A stretch of 64,000 nucleotides of DNA from CAMDPA01 sp965223035 (GTDB taxonomy: Bacteria; Pseudomonadota; Alphaproteobacteria; Rhizobiales; Hyphomicrobiaceae), in assembly GCA_965223035.1 (NCBI GenBank), contig OZ244980.1:434001-498000 (forward strand), written 5' to 3'. Below, in pieces: positions 17,677 to 26,955 of this stretch (positions are counted from its first letter, which is position 1; each line of letters starts with the position of its first letter). Below the pieces are notes generated by a model that was not told where the DNA came from, did no database searches, and saw only the letters and a list, made by a program, of their open reading frames with translations. A program made the position numbers and the translations under genes.

Positions 17677-17704
17677 GCAGAACAAGCGCACTAGGGAGAA
17701 TATC

Positions 17705-18781
17705 ATGTCACGTGCTCAGCCATTGGTTGGTTGTCTCGCTGCACTTGTGGCGGCGGCTGCCGGCGTCACCGGTGCCGCCGCTCAGCAGACCATCAAACTG
17801 ACGGTTATCTCAGGCCATCCGCCGGCGACTCCGGGCGTCGCCAATCTGCAGAAGGTGATGATCCCCGAGATCGATAAATTTCTCAAAGAGGACGGGAACG
17901 CCTACAAGATCGATTGGACGCTTGCGCTCGGCGGTACGGTGGCCAAGCCGCCGGCGGTGTTTGAGGCGATCGAAAGTGGCATCGGAGATATCGGCTACGT
18001 GCCCGCACTGTTCGAGGCGGACAAGCTGCCGCTTGAGCAAGTCACCTACGTGACGCCGTTCGGCAGCACCGATGTGAGCAAGGTGATCAAAGTGATCGAG
18101 GCCCTGCGGACCAAAATCCCGGCAATGAACCAAGCCTTCCTCAAGCATAAGCAGATGTGGCTCGCCGGCATCGGGATCGACAACTACCAGTTCGTGTCGA
18201 AGCAGCCGATCAAGGCCGTCGCCGATCTGAGCGGCGTGAAACTTGGTGCGCCGGGCCTGTCCGCCAACTGGATCAAGAATACCGGTGCGGTGGCCGTTTC
18301 CGGCAACTTGACCCTCTACTTCAACTCGCTTCGGACCGGCGTCTATGACGGGATCATCGTATTTGGCTCCGCCATCAAGTCGTACCGGTTCCACGAGGTC
18401 GCGCCCTATATCAACAAGGTCGATCTGGGCGCGACGTACGCATCGGCCGTGACCATCAATAAGCGCCGCTACGACCGGCTGCCGGACCCTGTCAAGAAGG
18501 CGATCCTGAAGGCGGCGGACGTCTACCAGGTCGCCGTCAACCGTGATTACGCCAAGGCCGGCGACAACGCGATCGCGGTGGCAACGCGGGAGGGGGCGAA
18601 GGTGGTCTCCTGGAGCGAAGCCGAGCGCCAAAAGCTTGCTAAAACGATCCCGAACTTCGCCAAGGTATGGGCTGCCAATGCCGACAGGCGCGGCCTGCCA
18701 GGGAGCAAAGTTCTGAAGACCTACATGGAGCTGAGCCGTCAGGCCGGCATCAAGCATGCCCGCGCTTGGGATCAAGAATGA
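17705..18781 (+). CDS. TRAP transporter periplasmic substrate-binding protein (DctP type)
   Basis: The 358-residue protein has a signal peptide ending AAAQQ near residue 27 and a DctP fold. Recognisable pieces are GGTVAKPPAVFEAIESGIGDIGYVP, the ligand-binding DLSGVKLGAPG region and the TYASAVTINKRRYDRLP helix. It binds a carboxylate in the periplasm and delivers it to the DctQM membrane pair. The gene follows AGGGAGAATATC at good spacing and overlaps dctQ by the ATGA junction, so the three genes form one operon. The substrate is not readable from sequence. Proximity to hut genes suggests, but does not prove, a histidine-related or other organic acid. Confidence 0.9.
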   Translation: MSRAQPLVGCLAALVAAAAGVTGAAAQQTIKLTVISGHPPATPGVANLQKVMIPEIDKFLKEDGNAYKIDWTLALGGTVAKPPAVFEAIESGIGDIGYVPALFEADKLPLEQVTYVTPFGSTDVSKVIKVIEALRTKIPAMNQAFLKHKQMWLAGIGIDNYQFVSKQPIKAVADLSGVKLGAPGLSANWIKNTGAVAVSGNLTLYFNSLRTGVYDGIIVFGSAIKSYRFHEVAPYINKVDLGATYASAVTINKRRYDRLPDPVKKAILKAADVYQVAVNRDYAKAGDNAIAVATREGAKVVSWSEAERQKLAKTIPNFAKVWAANADRRGLPGSKVLKTYMELSRQAGIKHARAWDQE

Positions 18782-19353
18782 GCCAGCGTGCCGCGGATAG
18801 GCAACACGAACCACACGGACAGCTTGCGCGCTGGTTGCTCAACGTCATGCGGCCGATTTCGGCCGCAGCCAGCATCGCCGGAACCCTGTGGATCTTTGCC
18901 ATTATGGCGATCATCAATGCCGACGTCATCGGCCGCCAGGCCTTCAACCATCCGGTGCCTGGCGTTCCGGAGATCGTGTCGCAATCAATCGTCGGCATTG
19001 TTTTTCTGCAATTGTCCGAAGCCCAGAGGCGTGGGCGGATGATCAGATCCGATGTGATATTGTCGCGGATTTATGCAGCCAACCCAGTATTCGGGCAACT
19101 CATTTTATCCATACACAATCTGGCCGGTGCGGTTTTGATGGGTTTGATCTGCTATTTCACGGTGCCGCGTCTGGTTAATGCCTACGTCAACGAGGAATAC
19201 GTTGGCACGCTTGGGACCTTTACGTTTCCACTTTGGCCGATTGCAGCGATCATCGTGGTGGCGTCAGGTTTGTCCACCGTCTACTACCTCGTTTTCATGG
19301 CCTATCCGCGTTACGCCAGCCGCATTGAGCTCGGTGGGGGCGACCATGAGTAA
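18778..19353 (+). CDS. TRAP transporter small permease (DctQ type)
   Basis: The 191-residue inner-membrane protein has four hydrophobic helices (about residues 33-55, 65-85, 105-130 and 145-170) with the family pattern NADVIGRQAFNHPVPGVPEI. The ATG overlaps the dctP stop codon in ATGA. The frame is open 37 codons further upstream, but that part lies inside dctP and is a shadow. It forms the small subunit that assembles with DctM. Confidence 0.88.
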   Translation: MSQRAADRQHEPHGQLARWLLNVMRPISAAASIAGTLWIFAIMAIINADVIGRQAFNHPVPGVPEIVSQSIVGIVFLQLSEAQRRGRMIRSDVILSRIYAANPVFGQLILSIHNLAGAVLMGLICYFTVPRLVNAYVNEEYVGTLGTFTFPLWPIAAIIVVASGLSTVYYLVFMAYPRYASRIELGGGDHE

Positions 19354-20656
19354 CGCGATGATCGGATTAACGTCGATTGCCTTCATGCTGGCGCTGATTC
19401 AGTTCGGCATGCACATATCGATCGCGCTGATGATCCTGTCATTCGTGGGCGTCTGGTTAATCCGAGGCGATTTCGTGATCGCAGGGGATATGCTTTCGCT
19501 GTCCGCGATGGAAAGCATCGCCTACTACACTTTCGGTGTCATTCCACTGTTCGTTTTGATGGGCCTATTGGTCGATGTGTCGAGGATCGGGCGCGATACG
19601 TTCGACGTCGCGGCATCGGCGATGCGCCGGGTCAAGGGCGGGCTCGGCATGGCAACGGTCTGCGCTAACGCGATGTTCGCCGCCGTCAATGGTACGAGCA
19701 TTGCCTCGGCGTCCTTGTTCACCAAAGTGGCCGTGCCAGAAATGATGCGGCTGGGCTATACGCCGCGCTTCAGCGTCGGCGTGGTCGCGGGATCTTCCAT
19801 TCTCGGAATGCTGATTCCGCCGAGCCTGTTGCTGATTTTGTTCGGGATCATCACCGAATCCTCGATCGGTCAATTGTTCACCGGTGGAATTCTGCCGGGG
19901 CTGTTGATGTCGTGCGCGTTCATGGCGCTGATCGCGCTGTTGATTTGGTTTGCACCAAAGTTCGTATTCGCCGACGGTCAGGGTTCGGCCGAACCGGCGC
20001 GGTTTTCGTTGGGCGATCAGCTGGTGATGGTGCTGCCCGTTATCTTGCTGATCGTGTTGGTGCTTGGCGGGATCTATGGCGGGGTGTTCACTCCGACGGA
20101 GGCCGGCGCCGTGGGGGCGATGGGTGCGCTGGTGCTCGCGCTGGCCAAGCGCGCGCTGAACTGGCGCGCCTTTTGGGATACGCTGCTGGAGACCGGACGG
20201 GTCACCGCCTCGCTCTCGATGCTGCTGGTCGGCGCCCATCTTTATGCCAACATGCTGGCGCTGTCCGGTTTACCCAATCATCTGGGTGATTGGATGAACG
20301 AAAGCGGACTTGGCTTTTATCAGCTGTTGACGCTGTACCTGCTGCTGGTCCTGCTGATGGGGACGATACTGGATTCAGCGTCGATCATGCTGATCGTCAT
20401 CCCCTTGATTTTGCCGACGGTTCAGGCGCAGAACATCGATCTGGTCTGGTTCGGGATCATTACGGTGGTGGCGGTCGAGGTTGGACTGTTAACGCCACCG
20501 CTCGGTGTTGCGTGCTTTGCCATTCGCTCTAACCTTCAGGATTCACGCATCGGCTTGATGGACATCTTCATCGGCGCTGCACCGTTCGCGGTTACCATGG
20601 TGCTGGTGTTGATCGTGTTGGTGATGTTCCCGCAGATTGTCACGGTTTTGCTGTGA
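19346..20656 (+). CDS. TRAP transporter large permease (DctM type)
   Basis: The 436-residue protein has about twelve transmembrane segments and DctM signatures: FVLMGLLVDVSRIGRD, NGTSIASASLFTKVAVPEM, IPPSLLLILFGIITESSIGQLF and GVFTPTEAGAVGA. It is the ion-coupled transport subunit. The start ATG at 19346 lies just before the dctQ stop (8-base overlap). The upstream open extension lies in dctQ and is not used. The cyclase-family gene follows 40 bases later, so it is probably co-transcribed. Confidence 0.92.
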   Translation: MSNAMIGLTSIAFMLALIQFGMHISIALMILSFVGVWLIRGDFVIAGDMLSLSAMESIAYYTFGVIPLFVLMGLLVDVSRIGRDTFDVAASAMRRVKGGLGMATVCANAMFAAVNGTSIASASLFTKVAVPEMMRLGYTPRFSVGVVAGSSILGMLIPPSLLLILFGIITESSIGQLFTGGILPGLLMSCAFMALIALLIWFAPKFVFADGQGSAEPARFSLGDQLVMVLPVILLIVLVLGGIYGGVFTPTEAGAVGAMGALVLALAKRALNWRAFWDTLLETGRVTASLSMLLVGAHLYANMLALSGLPNHLGDWMNESGLGFYQLLTLYLLLVLLMGTILDSASIMLIVIPLILPTVQAQNIDLVWFGIITVVAVEVGLLTPPLGVACFAIRSNLQDSRIGLMDIFIGAAPFAVTMVLVLIVLVMFPQIVTVLL

Positions 20657-20696
20657 GGTCGCCGGAACACAGGTTTCTAAGCAACGGTATTGAGAC

Positions 20697-21473
20697 ATGG
20701 GCCGCCGCTTGATTGATATTTCTGTCGCATTGCGTGCCGACATAAGCTCGGATCCGCCGGGGAGTCTGCCCGAGATCACCTACATCGATCACCAGGCGGG
20801 GCTGGAACGGCTGCGGCGACACTTTCCGGGCCTTCATCAGAACGATCTGCCGGATGGCGAGGCTTGGGCCGTTGAGCGGTGCCAGATCACCACACACAAC
20901 GGGACCCATCTCGATGCGCCCTGGCATTTCGCCACCACCCAAGACCGCGGCAAGCCGGCCATGACGATCGATGAAGTGCCGCTTGAGTGGTGTTTCCAGC
21001 CGGGCGTGAAACTTGATTTCCGCCATTTCGATGACGGCTATGTGGTGACCGCAGCCGACGTTCAATCGGAGCTAGCTAGGATCGGGCATGAGCTGAAGCC
21101 GCTGGAAATCGTGGTCGTCAACACGTCGGCCGGAGAGCGCTACGGGCAGCAAGATTATGTGGTCTCCGGTTGCGGCATGGGTCGAGAGGCGACGCTCTAC
21201 CTCACCTCGCGTGGCGTTCGGGTGACCGGGACCGACGCTTGGTCTTGGGACGCGCCCTTCGTGCACACGGCAGCCAGATATGCTGCCAGCCAGGACCCCA
21301 GTATCATTTGGGAAGGACATAAGGCCGGTCGCGAAATCGGCTACTGCCATATGGAAAAACTGCACAGCCTTGAACAGTTGCCGGCGAAGGGATTCCTCAT
21401 CTCGTGTTTCCCGGTCAAGGTTCACCGCGGTTCCGCCGGTTGGACCCGGGCGGTTGCCATTTTGGACGATTGA
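20697..21473 (+). CDS. Cyclase family protein (metal-dependent hydrolase, kynurenine formamidase-like)
   Basis: The 258-residue protein belongs to the cyclase/KynB-like family, with the metal-binding motif HNGTHLDAPWH (HxGTHxDxPxH) at about residues 66-76. Relatives include kynurenine formamidase and isatin hydrolase, which hydrolyse amide or lactam bonds with Zn or Mn. It lies between a TRAP transporter and hutH, all on the plus strand with short gaps. It may therefore act on the compound imported by the TRAP system. The length is longer than typical KynB (about 210 residues), and I see no other kynurenine-pathway gene, so I do not call it kynB. Confidence 0.8.
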   Translation: MGRRLIDISVALRADISSDPPGSLPEITYIDHQAGLERLRRHFPGLHQNDLPDGEAWAVERCQITTHNGTHLDAPWHFATTQDRGKPAMTIDEVPLEWCFQPGVKLDFRHFDDGYVVTAADVQSELARIGHELKPLEIVVVNTSAGERYGQQDYVVSGCGMGREATLYLTSRGVRVTGTDAWSWDAPFVHTAARYAASQDPSIIWEGHKAGREIGYCHMEKLHSLEQLPAKGFLISCFPVKVHRGSAGWTRAVAILDD

Positions 21474-21605
21474 TAAGGCTGACGCGCGCGCGTGCGCCGC
21501 GGCATTGGCGGAAAATCATTCTCGTGCGCTCGGAGAAACAGCGATAGATTGCTGGCAGCATCGTCGCGTTCGCGTCAATCACGCTTGCAGATGCAGAGAC
21601 CGGCC

Positions 21606-23159
21606 ATGAGCTCCACCATCCTCACTGCGGGCGCGGTGACGCTTGCCCAACTGCGAGACATCTACCTTGAAATGCCATCGGTTCGCCTCGATCGCGGATG
21701 TCGTCCGGCCGTGGAGGCGGCGGCACGTTGGGTCGATGCGGCTGCGCGCGGCGACGCGGTTGTCTATGGCATCAATACCGGCTTCGGCAAGCTGGCCAAC
21801 GTCAAGATTGGCGTTGCGGACACCGCCAAGCTCCAGCGCAACCTCATTCTGTCCCATTGCAGCGGCGTCGGCGAAAAAACCGAGCCGCAAATCACCCGCC
21901 TGATGATGGTGTTGAAGTTGCTGTCGCTCGGCCGCGGCGCCTCCGGCGTACGCTGGGCCTTGATCGAATTGATCGAAGGGATGCTCCAACAACAGGTGAT
22001 TCCGGTCATTCCGACCCAGGGTTCGGTGGGGGCTTCGGGTGATCTGGCGCCGCTTGCTCATATGGCGGCGGTGATGATCGCAGAGGGCAGGGCCGAGTTC
22101 CAAGGCGTGGAAATGGCGGGCGCGGAGGCGCTCAAAGCGGCCGGTCTGACACCGGTGGAGCTGGTCGCCAAAGAAGGTTTGGCGCTGATCAACGGCACCC
22201 AATACTGTTGCGCTAACGCATTGGCGGCACTGTTCGACGCTTTCCAAGCGGCCGAAGCGAGCCTCGTGACCAGTGCCCTGTCGACCGACGCCATTATGGG
22301 GTCCACCACACCATTGCGACCGGAGATCCATGCGCTTCGCGGTCAACCTGGGCAGATCGAGGTGGCCGCGGTTTGCCGCGATCTGCTGGCGGGCTCCGAG
22401 ATCCGCGAAAGCCATCGAGACGGCGATAGCCGCGTACAAGACCCCTATTGCATCCGCTGCCAGCCGCAGGTCACAGGTGCCTGCGTCGACCTGCTGCGAC
22501 AAGCGGGCCGGACGCTTGAGATCGAAGCCAACGCCGTGACCGACAATCCGCTGGTTGTGGCAGACACGGGCGCGATTATCTCCGGCGGCAATTTTCATGC
22601 GCAATCCGTTGCCTTCGCGGCGGATCAAATTGCCCTCGCCGTCGCCGAGATCGGTTCGATCGCGCAAAGGCGGGTGGCGCTGATGGTCGATCCGGCGCTG
22701 TCCTTCGACCTTCCGCCGTTTCTAACGCCGGATGCAGGGCTCAATTCCGGCTACATGATCGCGGAGGTGACGGCCGCAGCGTTGATGGGCGAGAACAAGC
22801 ATCTGGCTCATCCGTGCTCAACCGATTCCACACCCACCAGCGCGAATCAGGAAGATCACGTGTCGATGGCTGCGCATGCGGCGCGGCGGTTGAGGCGAAT
22901 GAATGCCAATCTGGTGCAGATATTGGCGATTGAGCTGTTGTGCGCCGTGCAGGGGATCGAGTTTCGGTTGCCGCTAGAGACGAGCGAATCGCTGCGGAAC
23001 GTGGTGGCCCGGGTGCGGCGCGAGGTTCCGCGGCTGCAGGCCGATCGCTATCTCGCGCCTGAGTTGGAACGCGCCGCCCGGCTGATCGCAAACGGTGAGA
23101 TCGTGAAGGTGGTCAGTGCGGTGGCGCTGTTGCCGCTTGCGGGACAACCAAATCGGTGA
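21606..23159 (+). CDS. hutH: Histidine ammonia-lyase
   Basis: The 517-residue enzyme deaminates histidine to urocanate, the first step of the hut pathway. The autocatalytic MIO prosthetic group forms from A143-S144-G145 in GSVGASGDLAPLAH. Other family marks are YGINTGFG near residue 54, NGTQ, the NAVTDNPL segment and STPTSANQEDHVSM near the end. I chose the ATG at 21606, which matches the family N-terminus. The frame is open 38 codons upstream, but that part is Arg-rich and not conserved-looking. The gene follows the cyclase-family gene on the same strand and is separated from hutF by two repeat copies. Confidence 0.95.
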   Translation: MSSTILTAGAVTLAQLRDIYLEMPSVRLDRGCRPAVEAAARWVDAAARGDAVVYGINTGFGKLANVKIGVADTAKLQRNLILSHCSGVGEKTEPQITRLMMVLKLLSLGRGASGVRWALIELIEGMLQQQVIPVIPTQGSVGASGDLAPLAHMAAVMIAEGRAEFQGVEMAGAEALKAAGLTPVELVAKEGLALINGTQYCCANALAALFDAFQAAEASLVTSALSTDAIMGSTTPLRPEIHALRGQPGQIEVAAVCRDLLAGSEIRESHRDGDSRVQDPYCIRCQPQVTGACVDLLRQAGRTLEIEANAVTDNPLVVADTGAIISGGNFHAQSVAFAADQIALAVAEIGSIAQRRVALMVDPALSFDLPPFLTPDAGLNSGYMIAEVTAAALMGENKHLAHPCSTDSTPTSANQEDHVSMAAHAARRLRRMNANLVQILAIELLCAVQGIEFRLPLETSESLRNVVARVRREVPRLQADRYLAPELERAARLIANGEIVKVVSAVALLPLAGQPNR

Positions 23160-23169
23160 CGGATCGCCT

Positions 23170-23323
23170 CTAGATCATCGCGCCTTAAATCGGAACCGCA
23201 ACGCCGATTCCAATTGCGCCGGTTCCGATTTAAGGCGCAAAGATGATCGCTCTTAAAGTGGTGAGCAACTTTCTGCCTTTAATCGGAATCGGAACGATCC
23301 CGATTTAAGGCGCGATGATCTAG
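23170..23323 (+). repeat. Family 1 element with two identical outer ends (copy R7)
   Basis: The left part is a complete palindrome one plus linker. The right half starts as the inner arm of palindrome two, then changes through the ATCGG core into GGCGCGATGATCTAG. Both ends are therefore CTAGATCATCGCGCC in inverted orientation. This chimera is best explained by recombination or template switching between the two related stems. Confidence 0.85.
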
Positions 23324-23404
23324 GAGGCTTATGGAGCGTTTCAGATTGAGCTGGAACCGGGCGGGGGGAGCGGGCCGGTATAGCGATCATGCCTAAGGCG
23401 GACA
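23324..23404 (-). repeat. Family 2 element, abbreviated (copy F2-4)
   Basis: It has GAGCTGGAACCGGGCGGGGGGAGCGGG followed by the GGCGGACATGAT end. It lies directly next to family 1 copy R7, a juxtaposition also seen near 16.2, 33.5 and 54.4 kb. Confidence 0.55.
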
Positions 23405-23411
23405 TGATTTG

Positions 23412-23481
23412 GATCATCGCTGTTAAGGATGAGAGCAACTGTTCCGTGCTTCATCGGGATCGTCTCGATTGCGCTGAAACG
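23412..23481 (+). repeat. Degenerate family 1 remnant overlapping the hutF 3' end
   Basis: GATCATCGCTGTTAAGGATG, GAGAGCAAC and CATCGGGATCGT are diverged versions of family 1 segments. The hutF stop codon and last dozen or so codons lie inside this remnant. Confidence 0.55.
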
Positions 23482-24851
23482 GAGTTCGCTCGAAGTGACG
23501 CAAGGCACGCGCGATAGCGTTGCTCGACGGCGCCGCGAGCGATGTGTCTGCCAGCTTGCACCTGGTGGCGACCGGCCGACCAAACATCGCTCACCAATTG
23601 GTCATCGCCGCTGAAGATCCAAGCGTCGAGACAGTCGTCGCCCGAGCAGCCAGCGAGTGTGAGCGAGCGTTGGTCAAGGGTGAGCAAATCGGCCCATCTT
23701 CCCGCAGCTATCGCCCCTGAGCTGCGCGCCAGCGCCTGACTTCCGGCCTGCAAGATCATCTCGTACATGGCCCGGCCGGTCGACCGATCGCCTTGCGCGA
23801 GCACGGCGCGTTGATGGTGGCGATAGCGCTGCGAGTATTCCAGCGTTCTCAATTCCTCGCTCAGGGCGATACGAACATTGCAATCTGAGCCGATGCCATA
23901 GCGTCCGCCGGCGGCGGTAAAACGCGCCGCGTCGAAGATGCCATCGCCCAGGTTGGCTTCGGTCATGGGGCAAAGGCCTGCGACGGCACCGGTTTGGGCC
24001 AAGCCTTCGGTCTCCGCCGGCGTCATGTGCGTGGCATGAATCGCTGTCCAACGAGCGTTGACGTCGGTGTGAGACAACAGCCAGGCCACGGGTCGGGCGC
24101 CGTAGGCGACCTCGATCTCTGCAACCTCGCGCAGCTGCTCGGCAATATGAATGTGAATGGGCCCGCTTGTGAGGTTTGAAACCTGGTCCAGCAGGTGCGG
24201 GGGGACAGCGCGCAGGCTATGCGGTGCAACGCCCATGGTGCAATCTGCCGGCAATCCAGCGAGGCCGGCTCTGGCGGCGTCCAAGAGCGCCTCGAAACTG
24301 TTCAAATCGTTGCCAAAACGCAGTTGGCCGCCGGTAAGCGGCCGGCCATCCACGCCGCCCTGGGCATAAAGAACCGGCAAGTGCGTTAGCCCAATGCCGG
24401 TTTGTGCCGCCGCTGCGAAGATGCTGACCGAGGTTTGCGCCGGATTTTGATAGCGGTTGCCGCCGACGTCGTGGTGCACATAATGAAACTCCCCGACGCT
24501 GGCATATCCAGCCTCCAACATCTCGACATAGACCAACGCGGCGACGGCCTCGATCTGGCTCGGATCCATCTGGTTCAAGAACTGGTACATGACGTCGCGC
24601 CAGGTCCAGAAACTGTCGTGCGCGGTTGGGCCGCGCGCTTCGGTGATGCCGGCCATGGCGCGTTGAAAGGCGTGGCTATGCAGATTGGCGGGGGCGGGGA
24701 GCAGCAGGCGATCGGTGAGCATGTGATCGTCAGCTTGCGCCACGGCGGCGGGTTCGACGGTGGCGATTTTGCCATCGCGATCAACACTGACGCGGACGTT
24801 GTCTGACCAGCCATCCGGCAGGAGGGCGGTGGGTGCGAACAGCGAGGCCAT
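23451..24851 (-). CDS. hutF: Formimidoylglutamate deiminase
   Basis: The 466-residue amidohydrolase converts N-formimidoyl-glutamate to N-formylglutamate and ammonia. Metal and active-site motifs are visible: NLHSHAFQRA, the HIHIAEQ strand, HATHMTPAE, CPMTEANLGDG and GSDCNVRIALSEELR. Together with hutG it defines the five-step histidine pathway. The ATG at 24851 follows AAAGGATCTGCG. An upstream ATG at 24887 adds 12 residues. The last dozen or so residues (ANSVSAQSRRSR) are read from a degenerate repeat, so the natural end was probably shorter. It diverges from hutI across 84 bases, which should hold both promoters. Confidence 0.92.
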   Translation of the reverse strand: MASLFAPTALLPDGWSDNVRVSVDRDGKIATVEPAAVAQADDHMLTDRLLLPAPANLHSHAFQRAMAGITEARGPTAHDSFWTWRDVMYQFLNQMDPSQIEAVAALVYVEMLEAGYASVGEFHYVHHDVGGNRYQNPAQTSVSIFAAAAQTGIGLTHLPVLYAQGGVDGRPLTGGQLRFGNDLNSFEALLDAARAGLAGLPADCTMGVAPHSLRAVPPHLLDQVSNLTSGPIHIHIAEQLREVAEIEVAYGARPVAWLLSHTDVNARWTAIHATHMTPAETEGLAQTGAVAGLCPMTEANLGDGIFDAARFTAAGGRYGIGSDCNVRIALSEELRTLEYSQRYRHHQRAVLAQGDRSTGRAMYEMILQAGSQALARSSGAIAAGRWADLLTLDQRSLTLAGCSGDDCLDAWIFSGDDQLVSDVWSAGRHQVQAGRHIARGAVEQRYRACLASLRANSVSAQSRRSR

Positions 24852-24934
24852 CGCAGATCCTTTCAACTTGACAGAAAATTTGTGCATCCATAAGACCCGT
24901 TAGTCCAGCCGCGCTCCAATCGCGGGAGTTGATC

Positions 24935-26140
24935 ATGCCGCTTGTTCTATCCAACGTGACACTTGCAACAATGGCGGCAGGTGCGCGGCCCTACGGACTG
25001 ATCGAGCAGGCGTCGATCGTGATCGAGGGCGACAAGATTGCCTGGGTTGGTCCGAGCGCTGATATGCCAGCGGCGTATTCTGACGGGCCGCATGAGGATC
25101 TCGCTGGCCGGTTGGTCACACCGGCTTTGATCGATTGCCATACGCATCTGGTGTTCGGTGGCAATCGGGCACGTGAGTTCGAGCTGCGTTTGCAGGGTGC
25201 ATCCTATGAGGAAATTGCTCGTGCCGGCGGCGGCATCCGCTCGACCGTGCAGCACACCCGCGCTGCTTCCAAGGAACAGCTGACGAGCGATGCTCTTACG
25301 CGCCTCGACAGCCTGATCGAAGAGGGCGCAGGCACCGTCGAGATCAAATCGGGCTATGGCCTTGATCTGGACACCGAGATCAAGACGTTGCAGGTCGCTC
25401 GGGAGCTGGCGGAGAAACGAAACGTTCGAATCAAGACCTCGTTTCTTGGGGCGCATGCGGTGCCTCCGGAGTACGAAGGTCGACCCGACGACTACATCGG
25501 CTTGGTTTGCGAAGAGATGTTGCCGGAGGTTCAGCGCAGAGGATTGGCCGACGCGGTCGATGGCTTTTGTGAGGGAATTGCGTTCTCGCCTGATCAAATC
25601 GCGCGCGTGTTTGCGAAGGCAAAGCAATGCAGCCTGCCGATCAAATTGCACGCGGAGCAGTTGTCGGATCTCGGCGGAGCCGCCATGGCGGCACGGGCGG
25701 GCGCGATGTCCGTCGATCACCTGGAGTATCTCAATTTGAAGGATGTCGACGTCGTGGCCCAATGCGGGACTGTGGCTGTGCTGCTTCCCGGCGCCTTCTA
25801 CACGTTACGCGAGACGCAATTGCCGCCCGTCGAAGCGTTGCGCGCCGCCAACGTGGCGATCGCCGTGGCGACCGACTGCAATCCGGGCTCGTCGCCGTTA
25901 GCCTCATTGCTGCTGGCGATGAATATGGCTTGTACGTTATTTCGGCTGACGCCGGAGGAGGCGCTGGCGGGCGTTACCCGGACCGCGGCGCAGGCCCTTC
26001 GCATAGATCACGAGACGGGCACACTGGCGGCTGGGAAATCCGCCGACCTCGCCATTTGGGACGTCAAGGAGCCCGCCGAGCTCGCATACCGCATCGCCTT
26101 CAATCCATTGTATCGGCGGTACTGTCGGGGCCGTATATGA
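24935..26140 (+). CDS. hutI: Imidazolonepropionase
   Basis: The 401-residue metallo-amidohydrolase opens imidazolone propionate to formimidoylglutamate. It shows the metal ligands DCHTHLVFGG, LHAEQLSD, VDHLEYL and TDCNPGSSP, plus the substrate-binding YEEIARAGGGI. The ATG at 24935 has GGGAG six bases before it, and an in-frame TTG at 24929 is less likely. The stop codon overlaps the hutG start in ATGA. It is the first gene of hutIGU, and no hutC regulator is seen in the window. Confidence 0.95.
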   Translation: MPLVLSNVTLATMAAGARPYGLIEQASIVIEGDKIAWVGPSADMPAAYSDGPHEDLAGRLVTPALIDCHTHLVFGGNRAREFELRLQGASYEEIARAGGGIRSTVQHTRAASKEQLTSDALTRLDSLIEEGAGTVEIKSGYGLDLDTEIKTLQVARELAEKRNVRIKTSFLGAHAVPPEYEGRPDDYIGLVCEEMLPEVQRRGLADAVDGFCEGIAFSPDQIARVFAKAKQCSLPIKLHAEQLSDLGGAAMAARAGAMSVDHLEYLNLKDVDVVAQCGTVAVLLPGAFYTLRETQLPPVEALRAANVAIAVATDCNPGSSPLASLLLAMNMACTLFRLTPEEALAGVTRTAAQALRIDHETGTLAAGKSADLAIWDVKEPAELAYRIAFNPLYRRYCRGRI

Positions 26141-26940
26141 GCTTTGTCGAGATCACCAGAGGTTCTGGCGCCGTCGTTTTGGGCATGCCGCATGTGGGCA
26201 CGACCGTTCCTGACGACATCTTCGCACGCCTCAACGAAATCGGTCGAGGGCTGAGCGATACCGATTGGCATATCGACAGGCTCTATGCTTCGTTGCTGCC
26301 CAGTGCAAGCATCGTGAAGGCGACGACCCACCGCTATGTGATCGACGTCAACCGAGACCCAGACGGTGTCAGCCTCTACCCGGGTCAGAATACGACCTCG
26401 CTTTGTCCGATGACGGATTTTGATGGCCAACCGCTGTGGCGGCCCGGTCAGGAACCAGAACCGGCGGACATCGAGGAGCGCCGGCAGACATATCACCGGC
26501 CCTATCACGCTGCGCTTGCCGAAATCTTGGAGGAAACGCGCGCGCGGCATGGGGTGGCCATCCTTTATGATTGCCACTCCATTCGGTCAAACATTCCATT
26601 CTTATTCGATGGTCTGCTGCCGAGCTTCAATGTCGGAACCAATTCTGGAAACAGTTGCGCGCTGCCGGTCGCGAAAACCATTGAGAGAGTCTGCCGGGAT
26701 GCCGAACACTTCGACACGGCGATCGACGGCCGCTTCAAGGGTGGTTGGACAACCCGCCATTACGGCAATCCGTCCGCCGGCGTTCATGCGATTCAAATGG
26801 AGCTTGCGCAACGGACCTATATGGAGGAGCGAGCCCCCTGGTCATACCGCGCGGACCGCGCCGACCGCGTACGACCTTATCTTGCTCAAATGCTCGACGG
26901 TCTCAATGCGCTTGCTTTGTCTGGCGCGCTCAGTCCGTGA
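26137..26940 (+). CDS. hutG: N-formylglutamate deformylase
   Basis: The 267-residue enzyme hydrolyses N-formylglutamate to glutamate and formate, the last step of this hut pathway version. Family motifs are GMPHVGTTVP near residue 16, YVIDVNRDPDG near 66, LYDCHSIRS near 147 and GNPSAGVHAIQMEL near 210. The ATG overlaps the hutI stop. A longer open frame begins at 25627 but is a shadow within hutI. Only 15 bases separate it from hutU. Confidence 0.93.
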   Translation: MSFVEITRGSGAVVLGMPHVGTTVPDDIFARLNEIGRGLSDTDWHIDRLYASLLPSASIVKATTHRYVIDVNRDPDGVSLYPGQNTTSLCPMTDFDGQPLWRPGQEPEPADIEERRQTYHRPYHAALAEILEETRARHGVAILYDCHSIRSNIPFLFDGLLPSFNVGTNSGNSCALPVAKTIERVCRDAEHFDTAIDGRFKGGWTTRHYGNPSAGVHAIQMELAQRTYMEERAPWSYRADRADRVRPYLAQMLDGLNALALSGALSP

Positions 26941-26955
26941 TAGATGAGGTTCGCC

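Noticed and set aside
17810..18814. 334-codon minus-strand frame opposite the DctP gene
   Set aside because: It mirrors a well-supported binding-protein gene and shows no family features of its own.
21579..22667. 362-codon minus-strand frame opposite hutH
   Set aside because: Antisense shadow of histidine ammonia-lyase; long only because of GC-rich third positions.
24947..25762. 271-codon minus-strand frame opposite hutI
   Set aside because: It is fully antisense to a clear imidazolonepropionase and has the typical His/Arg/Leu-rich shadow composition.
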